Shown here in pieces: positions 1 to 9,096 of a stretch of 64,000 nucleotides of DNA. Numbering within the stretch: the stretch's first letter is position 1; every line of letters starts with the position of its first letter. The notes below the pieces were generated by a model. That model was given only the letters and a program-made list of their open reading frames with translations. It had not been told where the DNA came from and did not search any database. This DNA is from JAIPDZ01 sp034522175 (GTDB lineage: Bacteria > Desulfobacterota > DSM-4660 > Desulfatiglandales > Desulfatiglandaceae). The stretch lies in contig JAXHLQ010000001.1 in assembly GCA_034522175.1 (NCBI GenBank), positions 2,418,001 to 2,482,000 of the forward strand. The letters are read 5' to 3'. The translations under genes were made by a program, and so were the position numbers.

Positions 1-1532
1 TCTGCTATTTTGTGCATAAACCCCTGAACGGCGTCATAGAACTGAACATAAACCTCCCTGTAAAACCGGTTATACCGATCCGCATTTTCGGGGATCGGCG
101 TATAGGTCTTTTCGATACTGACCATGGATTCCACGGTTTTCTTGAAGTCATTGAAAAGGCCGCATCCAACAGCAGCACTGATGGCTGCCCCGAGGGCGGT
201 GGTCTCTGCGGTTTTCGGCACATGGAGCGGCTTGTTCAACACATCGGCGAAGACCTGGTTCCAGATATCGCTCCTGGCCGACCCCCCGTACATTTTGATC
301 TGTTCAACTTGCGTGGCCGTCCCTTGCTCCATCAATTCGGCCTGACGGCGCGACTCATAGGCACAGCCTTCAATCAGGGCACGAACAAAGTGCGGCCGCC
401 CGTACTCCGTATGAAGGCCGAATATGACCCCCCTCGCCTGAAGGTCCCAGTAAGGGCCGTTGGCACCTTGAAAATAGGGAATAACCATCATTCCCCGGTT
501 TCCTGTGGGGCTCTCCGACGCCTGTCCGTAAATGATATTCCACACATTTTCCTTCTCTCTTCGAGCCTGTTCTTCTTCATAAAACCCGAAATTGTTTTTG
601 TACCAGTTCATGAGCGCCGAGCCCCCGCTGGGGATATAATTCTCCACAATATAGTCCCCGGACGGACTGATTTCTATGAAGTAGTTGACCTCTTTTCTTT
701 CGGGAAGGCCGTGGGAAACCAGTTCGTTGGTACAGGAGGTCCCGCCGTTTATCCCCAGCTCTCCCGGCTGTGTCACGCCGGCCCCCAAAATGCCGCAAGG
801 CTGATCCCCGGCCCCGGTAACCACGGGCAGTCCTTCGGGCAATCCGGTCTCATGAGCGGCTTGTTTGGTCACATGACCGGCCACGCTCCCGCCGGGCAGA
901 ATCGTATCGATCCAGATATCCTCCCGGACGCCCAGGTCCCTGATAACGTCCATGGCCCAATGTGTTGGATTGGCGATATCCAGTGCCCCGGTCATGGTGC
1001 ACGCACCCTCGAGGGTGACCAGCTTACCGGTGAGCCGGTAGATCAGGTAGTCTTGGACGAGGACGATTTTGAACAGCTTTTCGTAAATGTCCGGCTCGTT
1101 GTTCTTTAGCCAAAGCGCCTTGTAGAGTGTCCACTGGCCCGGTGGATAACCGGTTCTCTCAAATATACGGCTCTTTCCCACCGTCTGTGCGGCGTATTCA
1201 GCTTCCTTTGAACACCGGATATCATTCCACAGGATGGCCTTTCGCAGCGGTTTCATGTCCGAGTCCATGGGGACAAAGGTAAACCGTTGATGCGTGATGC
1301 CCATCCCCACGAACCGCTTCGGATCGACGTCCGTGCTGGACACCACCGCTTGGCATCCGAACTTGAAGGCATCCCACCAGTCCTCAGGGTTCTGTTCCAC
1401 CCACCCCGGTTGCTCGTAGAAGAGAGGATATCCTTTTGATCCCTCGGCCATGGGTATGCCCTTCTCATCAAATGCAATGACCTTTGTGGCACTCGTGCTG
1501 CTGTCTACGCCTAAGATGTATTGGTCACTCAT
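1..1532 (-). CDS. FGGY-family carbohydrate kinase, xylulokinase-like (C-terminus cut by window edge)
   Basis: ATP-dependent kinase of a ketose or polyol, cytoplasmic. The ATG at 1532 follows AGGAGG with a 7-base gap. About 510 residues are visible and the frame is still open at position 1, so only the extreme C-terminus is missing. The N-terminal ATP-binding motif reads GVDSSTSATKV. Further family motifs are GITHQR, ILWNDIR, the central GAGDQPCGILGAG, and the C-terminal FGGY segment GGSARSDIWNQVFADVLNKPL-like followed by TTALGAA. The PLRKAILWNDIR stretch resembles xylulokinases more than glycerol kinases, but substrate cannot be read from sequence. It is the last visible gene of the operon that starts with the ABC importer at 10.2 kb, directly after two dehydrogenases, so it probably phosphorylates the ketose they make. 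Confidence 0.88.
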   Translation of the reverse strand, partial: MSDQYILGVDSSTSATKVIAFDEKGIPMAEGSKGYPLFYEQPGWVEQNPEDWWDAFKFGCQAVVSSTDVDPKRFVGMGITHQRFTFVPMDSDMKPLRKAILWNDIRCSKEAEYAAQTVGKSRIFERTGYPPGQWTLYKALWLKNNEPDIYEKLFKIVLVQDYLIYRLTGKLVTLEGACTMTGALDIANPTHWAMDVIRDLGVREDIWIDTILPGGSVAGHVTKQAAHETGLPEGLPVVTGAGDQPCGILGAGVTQPGELGINGGTSCTNELVSHGLPERKEVNYFIEISPSGDYIVENYIPSGGSALMNWYKNNFGFYEEEQARREKENVWNIIYGQASESPTGNRGMMVIPYFQGANGPYWDLQARGVIFGLHTEYGRPHFVRALIEGCAYESRRQAELMEQGTATQVEQIKMYGGSARSDIWNQVFADVLNKPLHVPKTAETTALGAAISAAVGCGLFNDFKKTVESMVSIEKTYTPIPENADRYNRFYREVYVQFYDAVQGFMHKIA

Positions 1533-1629
1533 TCGACTTCCTCCTGATTTTCATAGATAATCCAATAAGTAGATTCGTAGGTTTAATACTCTCCCCGTTG
1601 GCTGATAACCCCCAAATCGCCCACTTTTT

Positions 1630-2663
1630 CTAGGGCGTCAACAAGATCTTAATGGCGTCCAGATTTTGCAGCATCTCAAATGCTTTCTGCCACTCCTCAA
1701 GCGGAAAATGCCTGGTTATCAAGGGATCGACCTTCACTTTACCCCGGACATCAGTGATAATGCCCTTTCCCAACTGGTCCAGTTTGAGCTGAAGCTGCAA
1801 ATGACATTGGCCGCCTTTTTGATCATTGTGTCCCAGGGCAAAGCCGTGGTTTCCTTACCGCTCAAACCAAGCCCGCATATGCGTCCATCTATCTTGGCCA
1901 TGTCAAAAGACTGGGCAATGGCCACTTCGGCCCCACTGGCCTCAACAACCATGTCAGCCCCCGCACCATGCGTCAACTGCATCACTTTTTCTACGGGGGA
2001 TTCCTTTTCAACATTCACCACATGGTCGATGCCCATTTCGCGGGCGACCGGCAGCCGCAGCTTTTCATCACCATTGGTTCCGGTTATCATCACCGACCGA
2101 GCGCCTTCCGCCTTTGCAGCCGCTGCCGACAACAGACCGATGGGACCGCACCCGGAGACCAGTACGAAATCTTCCGGGTCGACCCTTGCCCGTTCTAGCA
2201 CCGCTTTGACCACCACGGCCAAGGGTTCTGCCAAGGCGGCCTGATCATAGGAGACATTATCCGGGATTCGATGCAGGCTGCTGGCGGGCAAAGCCAAGTG
2301 AGATGAAAAGCAACCGTCGATCTTGTAACCGATGGCCTTTTTCTCGCGGCAGACCTCCACCTCGCCGGTCAGGCAATAGCGACACGCACCACAACCGCCT
2401 TTGTGTGGTTCGGCCACGACTCGATCCCCTATTTCAAACCCTTTTACGTTTTTCCCCAATTGGAGTATTTGCCCCGAGAATTCATGGCCGAGAATAACCG
2501 GCGGGATATAGGGAAACCGATCTTCCATAATGTGGAGATCCGTTCCACAGATGCCCGCTGCCTTGATATCTATGAGTACATCATCTTCCCCCGTGACCGG
2601 GTCATCGACATCCTGAATCGCCAGAAATCCCTTTCCGATTTTTGTTTTTACGAGTGCTTTCAC
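1630..2663 (-). CDS. Zinc-dependent polyol/threonine-type dehydrogenase (one-base frameshift near the C-terminus)
   Basis: Medium-chain NAD(P)-dependent alcohol dehydrogenase of the sorbitol/threonine dehydrogenase group. It has the catalytic-zinc region AGICGTDLHI and GHEFSG, the structural-zinc cysteines CGACRYC...C, and a Rossmann motif VSGCGPIGLL. The GTG start at 2663 has a purine-rich GGGGATAGG upstream. The frame stops early after ...SLMSGVK, but the next frame carries the normal family ending (VDPLITRHFPLEEW...KILLTP) to a TAG at 1630. One extra G in the run at 1742-1745 restores a 344-residue protein, the usual family length. I therefore treat it as one gene with a base undercall. 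It lies between the Fe-alcohol dehydrogenase and the kinase and probably oxidises the imported polyol. Confidence 0.85.
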
Positions 2664-2714
2664 TTTCCTATCCCCGCTGGGTCATAGATGGAAATGTCCA
2701 TGAATTTGTATACA

Positions 2715-3878
2715 TCAACAGCACAATCTCAAAACCTGAATAATCACATCTTTGGTATAGTCATTCATTTCCCATTTGTTGGCCAGCATTGTTGCGTTTT
2801 CCGCGATTTTTTCGATATCACTTTCAGGTATATTTACATCGGAAAGCGAAACCGGACTGCCAATCTTTTCGAACCAGGCTTTCAAAGCGTCTATTCCGGC
2901 TTCTGCATCTTTCTCCGTTGAATTGGTGGCCATGCCAAAAATCCTATGGGCAAACTGCGCAAACTTTTCAGGGGAATCGCCGACTGAAAATTTCATCCAC
3001 CCGGGAATAACAATAGAAAGCCCCGCACCATGTGGGATATCATAGATGGCACTTAGAGAGTGTTCAATCATATGGTTCGGAAAATTGAATTCACCGATAC
3101 CTGCCACGGGAAGTCCGTTGAGCGCCAGCGTTGCCGCCCACATCATGGTGGCACGTCCCTGATAATTCTCGGGATCGCGGAGACAAATCTCTGTACTCTC
3201 CATAGTCGACTTCACAATCCCCTCAACCAACCTATCCTGAATGGGCGTCGAGGGGTCGTCGCCTGTGAAGTACCCCTCAATCACATGCGATATGGTATCC
3301 ACCGCACTGTAGGCGGTATAATTATTCGGGACTGAATACAACGTGGTCGGATCCAAGATGGAGGTCTTCGGGAAGAGTAACGGAGAGCTTATCTCAAATT
3401 TCTTCTGATGGACTTCATTGGTTACTACTGCGGTGGGATTCATTTCGGATCCTGTCGCGGAAAGCGTCAGCACGGCCAAGAGCGGCATTGCATCTTGTAT
3501 CGTCGCCTTATTGACAAAAAAATCCCAGACCTCACCATCTGTTCTGGTCCCGGCTGCAATGGCCTTTGCTTCATCCAGAACGCTTCCCCCACCAACAGCA
3601 ACTATTAGACCTATCTTTTTCCTTTTTGCCAGAAGGACACCTTCTTCCAAGTGAGACAAAATAGGGTTGGGTTTTACTCCGCCGAACTCTGTTACATATA
3701 GTCCCGCTTTCTCTAAGGATTCGATGACCTGGGAATATACACCGTTGGTTTTTATACTTCCCTGCCCGTAAACCAATAGTACTCGGTCTCCGAAATAGGA
3801 TGCTTTAGCACCGATCTCTCGAATTGTGTGCTTGCCGAAAATGATTTCTGTGGGATTATGAAATGTGAAATTTTGCAT
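2715..3878 (-). CDS. Iron-containing alcohol dehydrogenase (BdhA/YqhD-like)
   Basis: Group III metal-dependent alcohol dehydrogenase, 387 residues, full length. The NAD(P)-binding glycine motif GGGSVLDEAKAIA is near residue 96. The metal-site region has HVIEGYF and the family signature HMIEHSLSAIYDIPHGAGL. The N-terminus (FHNPTEIIFGKHTI) matches the butanol-dehydrogenase/YqhD branch, which often uses NADPH and reduces aldehydes. The start is the ATG at 3878. It lies in the same direction as the ABC importer operon, 185 bases below the binding-protein gene and just ahead of the zinc dehydrogenase. It may oxidise or reduce an aldehyde or polyol intermediate; the substrate is unknown. Confidence 0.92.
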   Translation of the reverse strand: MQNFTFHNPTEIIFGKHTIREIGAKASYFGDRVLLVYGQGSIKTNGVYSQVIESLEKAGLYVTEFGGVKPNPILSHLEEGVLLAKRKKIGLIVAVGGGSVLDEAKAIAAGTRTDGEVWDFFVNKATIQDAMPLLAVLTLSATGSEMNPTAVVTNEVHQKKFEISSPLLFPKTSILDPTTLYSVPNNYTAYSAVDTISHVIEGYFTGDDPSTPIQDRLVEGIVKSTMESTEICLRDPENYQGRATMMWAATLALNGLPVAGIGEFNFPNHMIEHSLSAIYDIPHGAGLSIVIPGWMKFSVGDSPEKFAQFAHRIFGMATNSTEKDAEAGIDALKAWFEKIGSPVSLSDVNIPESDIEKIAENATMLANKWEMNDYTKDVIIQVLRLCC

Positions 3879-4020
3879 CAGATTCCCTTCTAGTCCAATT
3901 GGTAGACGAACAGTGCCGACAAGCGGCTTATTAAATTATACCACCAGTTGCCGATGTCTCATTATGCAGGCTCTTTCGTGTTTCAAAGATTAAAATAAGA
4001 AGGGTGAATGTTGCTTCAAA

Positions 4021-4056
4021 TGTATCTGAGGCCGGAATTCCCCGGCCCCAGATACA
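4021..4056 (-). terminator. Stem-loop after the binding-protein gene (processing or partial terminator)
   Basis: An 8-bp arm TGTATCTG pairs with CAGATACA, then after one mismatch GGCCGG pairs with CCGGCC around a 6-base loop. It lies just past the stop of the binding-protein gene at 4064. There is no real T-run after it on the minus strand, so it is more likely a 3'-end-stabilising or partial termination hairpin, reducing expression of the dehydrogenase and kinase genes downstream relative to the importer. Confidence 0.55.
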
Positions 4057-4063
4057 GTTAAGA

Positions 4064-5788
4064 TTATTTCAGTTCATTGGCGCTCCAACGCTTCAACATC
4101 ACATCATAAGGAATGGTGACGGCCTCTCCTCTTCCCTCGATCTTCGGTTTGGGGGCACCCGGCTGCTCCAGCCAGTATTCCTCACCCTTTGCCTTGGCAA
4201 GTTTCGGGGAAAGATGGGGGAGCCGCAGGCGTTTCATGAGCCGCTCTTCCTTTTTGGCCAGGTCCTGCATGGCCTCTTTGGGGGTCTTCTCTCCGGTAAC
4301 GGCCATGGAGATATAATGCCACCACTGTTCCTGGAGGAGCGGGTAATCCGGTATATTCAACCCGGTATCGGTGAACAGTTTCCGATCCGGAGAGCGGAAA
4401 AACTCGATGAGGCCACCATAGGGCAACATGGTCTCAGGCGTCCACATGGGATGAAACACCGTGGATTTCCGGCAAGGCGTCCGGCCGACGATGAATTTCT
4501 TGAGGCTGACGCTCTTGGAAATACAGAACTGGGCCCACAGCCAGGCGGCCGCGCGTTCCTTGTCCTTAACACTGTTTAAAATGGTCCAAGACCCGGCATC
4601 CTGGTACCCCACCTTCATACCCTCTTCCCAGTACTTACCGTGGGGCTGGGGCGCCATTCGCCATTTGGGTTTTCCGTTCCAGTCACAGACCGGGCTTCCG
4701 GGGGTGGAGTATGAGGGATAGGAGCTGAAGGTCCCGCAGAAGTAAATGGTCTGGGCAATCTGACCTTCACCCGGAATGGGGCCGACCTCTGACCACTGGA
4801 GCCCCGCTGCATACGGCGGCGCGTACTTCTTGATCATATCCACAAAAAAGGTCAGGGCATAGACAGCCGCCGGGCTGTCCAGCGCGCCGCCCCGGGCCAT
4901 GGTGGCGCCCACGGGCACACCGTCTTTTACCCGGATCCCCCATTCATCCACGGGGAGTCCGTTGGGAAGCCCCTTGTCGCCGGCGCCGGCGAGGGAAAGC
5001 CACGCATCGGAAAATCGCCACCCGAGCCAGGGACCTTTCTTGCCATAATCCAGGTGACCGAATATGGGATTGCCCTCGATTTCCTTGACATGCTTGCTCC
5101 AGAATTCTGCGATGTCTTCATAGGCAGCCCAGGTCACCGGCACGCCCAGTTCATAGCCATAGATCTCCTTGAACTGCTTCTTGTACTTGGGATCGGTAAA
5201 GAGATCGTAGCGGAACCAGTAAAGGATAGGAAATTGCTGATCCGGGATCTGCAGGGTATTCCCTTCGTAATCCATTCCAAATTCCGCGTTCAGGAAATCG
5301 CCGGGATAATCCAGCCATGGGCTGGTGATCGCTTTACCTTCTCCTGCCATATAGTCGGAAAGGACCACGCATGTCTTTTTTCTCAGATGGGTCCCCACGA
5401 GATCCGCATCATTGACATACGCGGAGTAAATCACTTCTCCCGAAGCGATCTGGGTCTGCATCCTCTCCACCACATCCCCTTCTCCGATGATGTCGTGTTC
5501 GACCTCAATCCCTGTGATTTCCTTAAAGGCCTTGGCGAGCACTTCTGATTCCCATAGATGGGTCTTGATATGCTCCGCACAACTTTTGATCTTCATGCCC
5601 TTGTAAGGTTTTCCAGCGGTGGCAAACCACTCCAGTTCCTTTCGCTGGTCTTCCTTGGAAAGGGCGGAGGGCTGAAATTCATTGATCCATTTGTCAATCA
5701 CGTCCGCCAAACAGGTTCCGGCCATAAAAAAAGCGGCAAAAATGAAAACGGAACACCCCAATAACGCTTTACGCCTACACTTCCTCAT
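4064..5788 (-). CDS. glpV: ABC transporter substrate-binding protein, GlpV-like
   Basis: Periplasmic substrate-binding protein of 574 residues, unusually large as in the rhizobial glycerol importer protein GlpV. It has a cleavable signal peptide (RRKALLGCSVFIFAAFFMAG, then CLADV). Extracellular-binding-protein features include a long tryptophan-rich ligand lobe. The ATG at 5788 follows GGAGGTCCACA. It ends the six-gene importer set in the order ATPase, ATPase, permease, permease, DUF2160, binding protein, which is the gene order of glpSTPQUV in Rhizobium. That order is the main ground for the name. The ligand may be glycerol or another small polyol; the neighbouring zinc dehydrogenase and xylulokinase-like kinase argue for something larger than glycerol. 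The gene is intact. Confidence 0.85.
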   Translation of the reverse strand: MRKCRRKALLGCSVFIFAAFFMAGTCLADVIDKWINEFQPSALSKEDQRKELEWFATAGKPYKGMKIKSCAEHIKTHLWESEVLAKAFKEITGIEVEHDIIGEGDVVERMQTQIASGEVIYSAYVNDADLVGTHLRKKTCVVLSDYMAGEGKAITSPWLDYPGDFLNAEFGMDYEGNTLQIPDQQFPILYWFRYDLFTDPKYKKQFKEIYGYELGVPVTWAAYEDIAEFWSKHVKEIEGNPIFGHLDYGKKGPWLGWRFSDAWLSLAGAGDKGLPNGLPVDEWGIRVKDGVPVGATMARGGALDSPAAVYALTFFVDMIKKYAPPYAAGLQWSEVGPIPGEGQIAQTIYFCGTFSSYPSYSTPGSPVCDWNGKPKWRMAPQPHGKYWEEGMKVGYQDAGSWTILNSVKDKERAAAWLWAQFCISKSVSLKKFIVGRTPCRKSTVFHPMWTPETMLPYGGLIEFFRSPDRKLFTDTGLNIPDYPLLQEQWWHYISMAVTGEKTPKEAMQDLAKKEERLMKRLRLPHLSPKLAKAKGEEYWLEQPGAPKPKIEGRGEAVTIPYDVMLKRWSANELK

Positions 5789-5907
5789 TGTGGACCTCCT
5801 TCACTGGTAAAATCTTGCTGTGTTTCCGTCAAGTTCCTCGGAATGTACCCTACTCATACCTTTAGATAGTCCCATCACCTCCTTTCCACGCACATCATAT
5901 TTCCGGG

Positions 5908-6186
5908 CTAAGCCCATTTCATCAAAATGAACGTAACGGCACCCGCAATCAGAAAGCACCATATGGAAGCTGCCTCTGGAAAATATTTCAGCCAGGCAAA
6001 AACAATGGTGACAAAACAGGCAAGGCTCATAAATACCCGATCACCCCTTGTGGTTGCCATGGGCAGAAACCCTTTGCGGGCATAGCCCGGTCGGTATTTG
6101 TCCAAAACGGCCAGCCCCGCCAATACGGCGGCAAGCAGCCCGAATCCCAGGGCGCTGGCCAGTGTCCAATGCATCCATGATAGCAT
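5908..6186 (-). CDS. glpU: DUF2160 small membrane protein of the GlpSTPQUV importer
   Basis: A 92-residue protein with three hydrophobic stretches (ALGFGLLAAVLAGLAVL, VFMSLACFVTIVFAWL, IWCFLIAGAVTFIL), consistent with the DUF2160 family found only in glycerol-type ABC importer operons. I start at ATG 6186, one base after the stop of the upstream permease (ends 6188), using the GGGGAG inside the permease 3' end as ribosome site; longer upstream in-frame starts would overlap the permease. Its role in transport is not established in the family, but its constant place between permease and binding protein suggests a transporter-associated subunit. Confidence 0.8.
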   Translation of the reverse strand: MLSWMHWTLASALGFGLLAAVLAGLAVLDKYRPGYARKGFLPMATTRGDRVFMSLACFVTIVFAWLKYFPEAASIWCFLIAGAVTFILMKWA

Positions 6187-6187
6187 C

Positions 6188-6985
6188 TTACACTCTCCCC
6201 ATTGCGAAACCTTTGGCGATATAGTTTCGGATGAAATAGACCATGACCACACCGGGCAGCATCGTCAGTACCCCGGCGGCAATGATGACCCCCCAATCCC
6301 ATCCCTCGGCGCCCTGGCTCCGGGTCAGGGCGACCACGATGGGCTTGGCGGTGGATCCGGTCAATGTTCGAGCCAGCAACAACTCTGTCCACGAGAACAG
6401 AAAACAAAAAAACGCGGTGACCCCGATTCCGGGACCGATCAAGGGAAAGAATATTTTCCTGAAAAACCGGCCAAAACTGAGTCCGTCAATAAAGGCCGTT
6501 TCATCCAGCTCCTTGGGAATGCCCGAAATGAATCCCTCGAGGATCCATATGGACAGTGGCAGGTTGAATATCAAATGGCAGATGGCCACGGCGAGATGAG
6601 TGTCAAAGAGCCCCAGATTGCTGTAGAGTTGAAACATCGGAATCATGAAGATGGCCACCGGCGCCATTCGATTGGTCAGAAGCCAGAAAAACAGGTGCTT
6701 GTCCCCCCGGAACCGCCACCTGGAAAAGGCGTAGGCCGCCGGGACACCCGCTGTGATACACATGGCCACATTAATGCAGACGTAGATGAGCGAGTTGATG
6801 AAGCTGTCCCGCCATACCTCGCTGCCGAAGATGTGCAGATAGTTGTCAAATGTGAAATCAGCAGGGATCCAGGTGAGCTGGGTCATGATCTCAGTGGTGG
6901 ATTTAAACGAGCAGTTGACCATCCAGTAGAGCGGAATGACCAGGAAAATGAGGTAAAGGACGAGTCCGATGTGCTTTTTTTTCAT
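6188..6985 (-). CDS. glpQ: ABC transporter permease, GlpQ-like
   Basis: Inner-membrane permease of the MalG/CUT1 type, 265 residues with about six membrane segments. The EAA coupling motif region is ELDETAFIDGLSFGRFFRKIFFPLIGPG near residues 155-185, which docks on the ATPases. The ATG at 6985 overlaps the stop of the upstream permease by four bases (ATGA) and is preceded by AAGGAGG, so the two permeases are translationally coupled. It works with the GlpP-like permease as a heterodimer. Confidence 0.88.
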   Translation of the reverse strand: MKKKHIGLVLYLIFLVIPLYWMVNCSFKSTTEIMTQLTWIPADFTFDNYLHIFGSEVWRDSFINSLIYVCINVAMCITAGVPAAYAFSRWRFRGDKHLFFWLLTNRMAPVAIFMIPMFQLYSNLGLFDTHLAVAICHLIFNLPLSIWILEGFISGIPKELDETAFIDGLSFGRFFRKIFFPLIGPGIGVTAFFCFLFSWTELLLARTLTGSTAKPIVVALTRSQGAEGWDWGVIIAAGVLTMLPGVVMVYFIRNYIAKGFAMGRV

Positions 6986-7845
6986 GATTTACTGCCTCCT
7001 TGACCCATGTTGACCATGATGGTGTACAGGACATAGCAGAGCATCACCACGATATAGAGGTACACCATGGACAAGGCCCCGCCATATCCCAGATCCGTCC
7101 CTCCCACGGCCTGGCTGGATGTATAGATACTCATGAAATTGGTTGTGCTGCCGGGGCCCCCGCCCGTCAGCATAAAGACCTCTGAGTAGATATTAAATGA
7201 ATCCATGGCCCGCAGCAAAACGGCGATGATCAGTACATATTTGAGCTTGGGCAGGGTCACATGACGGAATGTGGCCCACCGGGAGGCACCGTCAATTTTG
7301 GCGGCCTGGTAATAGGCCTCGGGAATGGTCTGGAGGCCCGCGAAACAGAGCAACACCACCAGCGGCACCCAGTGCCACACATCCATGACAATGGTGGTCA
7401 CCCACGCATCCATGGCGTGTTCCACCGGCCGGTAGTCATAACTGAGCTTGCCCAGCAGCCAGGGGACCACACCGAGATCGGCCCGGGTAAACACCCGCCA
7501 CACCATACCCACAATGGGAAAGGGGATGAGCAATGGAATGCCCAGAAGCACCAGGATAAGCGTCAGCCATTTCCCCTTTTGGGGCATGGAAAGGGCCACC
7601 AGAAGCCCCAGCGGAATCTCGATGAGCAGGATTTGAAACGTAAACATAAACTGCCGTTGAACGGAGTCGAGGAAAATCTCGTCCTGGAGTAGCTCCTCAT
7701 AGTTCCCCAGCCCGTAGAACTCCGGAATGGACCCCGGATACAGGAGATGAAGGGAGTAATTGATCACCGTCATGATGGGGATAAATGCACTTAAAGAGAC
7801 CAAAAAAAGTGCGGGAATCAAAAAAAGCCAGGCCCTGTTTTTCAT
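6982..7845 (-). CDS. glpP: ABC transporter permease, GlpP-like
   Basis: Inner-membrane permease of the MalF/UgpA type, 287 residues. It begins with a membrane segment (WLFLIPALFLVSLSAFIPIM) and has the EAA motif ...YYQAAKIDGASRWATFRHVTLPKL, which contacts the ATP-binding subunits. It is 116 bases below the second ATPase gene and overlaps the next permease by four bases. Together with that permease it forms the channel of the importer. Confidence 0.88.
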   Translation of the reverse strand: MKNRAWLFLIPALFLVSLSAFIPIMTVINYSLHLLYPGSIPEFYGLGNYEELLQDEIFLDSVQRQFMFTFQILLIEIPLGLLVALSMPQKGKWLTLILVLLGIPLLIPFPIVGMVWRVFTRADLGVVPWLLGKLSYDYRPVEHAMDAWVTTIVMDVWHWVPLVVLLCFAGLQTIPEAYYQAAKIDGASRWATFRHVTLPKLKYVLIIAVLLRAMDSFNIYSEVFMLTGGGPGSTTNFMSIYTSSQAVGGTDLGYGGALSMVYLYIVVMLCYVLYTIMVNMGQGGSKS

Positions 7846-7961
7846 AGATTAGAACTCCTGATTTCCTTGCCCATGTGTTAATATCGGAGCCGCTTGCTAT
7901 CGGCATTCAAGATAAGGAAAAGACACTCCCACCCGGGTCACCATCGGGCAAGAGACAACTA

Positions 7962-9080
7962 TCAGAAAACACGTTTGTCATTTTGAAAAATGCGCACCGA
8001 TTCCTCCGGGAAGCCCACCCAGAGCCGGTTCCCAACGTCAATCCGCATGTCTTCCGGGGCCCGGCCCTTGATTTGGATGCCGTTCGTGCTCAGGGTCACC
8101 ACCTGGTAACTGCCGATGTTGTCCACCATGGTGGCCTCAAAGGGCACGGTCCCCGCCTTCTTTTCATGGCTGAGCGCAACAAATTCCGGTCGAATACCGA
8201 ACTGGAATTCGGGGTCGTCTGTCTGAAGCGCCTGCCGTATGGCCGGTGACAGCGGCCATTGAAATTCGCCAAAATCCAACACGTCTTCCTCCAGGGTGCA
8301 TGTCAAAAGGTTCATCCCCGGACTCCCGATAAAGTAGCCGATAAACGGGCTCTGCGGGTCGGTATGCAATTGCGCTGGATTGCCGGTCTGTATCATGCGA
8401 CCGTCCTTGATCACCGTCACCTGATCCGCGAAGGTCAACGCCTCGTGCTGGTCGTGTGTCACATAAATGGCGGTTAATTTGATATTCTTCTGGACCTCTC
8501 TGATTTTTCGCTGGAGGATGTACTTCTCCTTCGGATCAATCACCGTCAGGGGTTCATCGAAGAGAATGGCCACATTATCATCGCGTATGATCCCCCGTCC
8601 CAATGAGACCTTCTGTTTTTCTGCCTGACTGATTTTTCCGGCCGACATCGGAAGGACATGGGTCAGATCCAGAATCTCAGCCACCTCTTGCACTTTTCGT
8701 TTGATCTCGCTTTTCTTCACCCCGGCGTTTCTTAAGGGGAACGACAGATTCTTGTATACGGTCATGGTGTCGTAAATCACCGGGAACTGAAAGACCTGCG
8801 CAATATGCCGGGCTTCCGGAGAGAGTGCGGTAACATCCTTTCCATCATAGAGAATTTGCCCAATGGTGGGTTGAAGAAGACCGGAGATGATGTTCAAAAT
8901 GGTTGTCTTGCCGCACCCCGACGGACCCAAGAGGGCGTTGGCGCTTCCCTCTTCCCAGGTCAGGCTCAGGTCCTTTATGACGAATCCCTGATCGAGGTTG
9001 CAGTCTTGGGGAATCGGTATTTCTTCCCGGCGGTCCATTTGATAAGAATGACTGATATTTTTCAATTCAATGGTTGCCAT
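7962..9080 (-). CDS. glpT: ABC transporter ATP-binding protein, GlpT-like, with degenerate signature motif
   Basis: ATPase subunit of 372 residues. Walker A is GPSGCGKTT and Walker B is ILFDEP, but the ABC signature LSGGQ is replaced by ISQAEKQ (ISQAEKQKVSLGRG). That degenerate signature, beside a partner with a canonical one, is typical of the GlpS/GlpT pair and implies one catalytically weak site in the heterodimer. The C-terminal third is a regulatory OB-fold domain (FGIRPEFVALS). The start ATG at 9080 lies 16 bases below the partner ATPase gene. Confidence 0.87.
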   Translation of the reverse strand: MATIELKNISHSYQMDRREEIPIPQDCNLDQGFVIKDLSLTWEEGSANALLGPSGCGKTTILNIISGLLQPTIGQILYDGKDVTALSPEARHIAQVFQFPVIYDTMTVYKNLSFPLRNAGVKKSEIKRKVQEVAEILDLTHVLPMSAGKISQAEKQKVSLGRGIIRDDNVAILFDEPLTVIDPKEKYILQRKIREVQKNIKLTAIYVTHDQHEALTFADQVTVIKDGRMIQTGNPAQLHTDPQSPFIGYFIGSPGMNLLTCTLEEDVLDFGEFQWPLSPAIRQALQTDDPEFQFGIRPEFVALSHEKKAGTVPFEATMVDNIGSYQVVTLSTNGIQIKGRAPEDMRIDVGNRLWVGFPEESVRIFQNDKRVF

Positions 9081-9096
9081 TGGCGCTCCTCAATCT

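Noticed and set aside
12..1109. Long plus-strand open frame over the FGGY kinase
   Set aside because: Antisense shadow; the minus-strand frame encodes all family motifs and has a good ribosome site.
6098..7003. 301-codon plus-strand frame over the permease genes
   Set aside because: Histidine/glycine-rich shadow of a membrane protein gene; no start signal.
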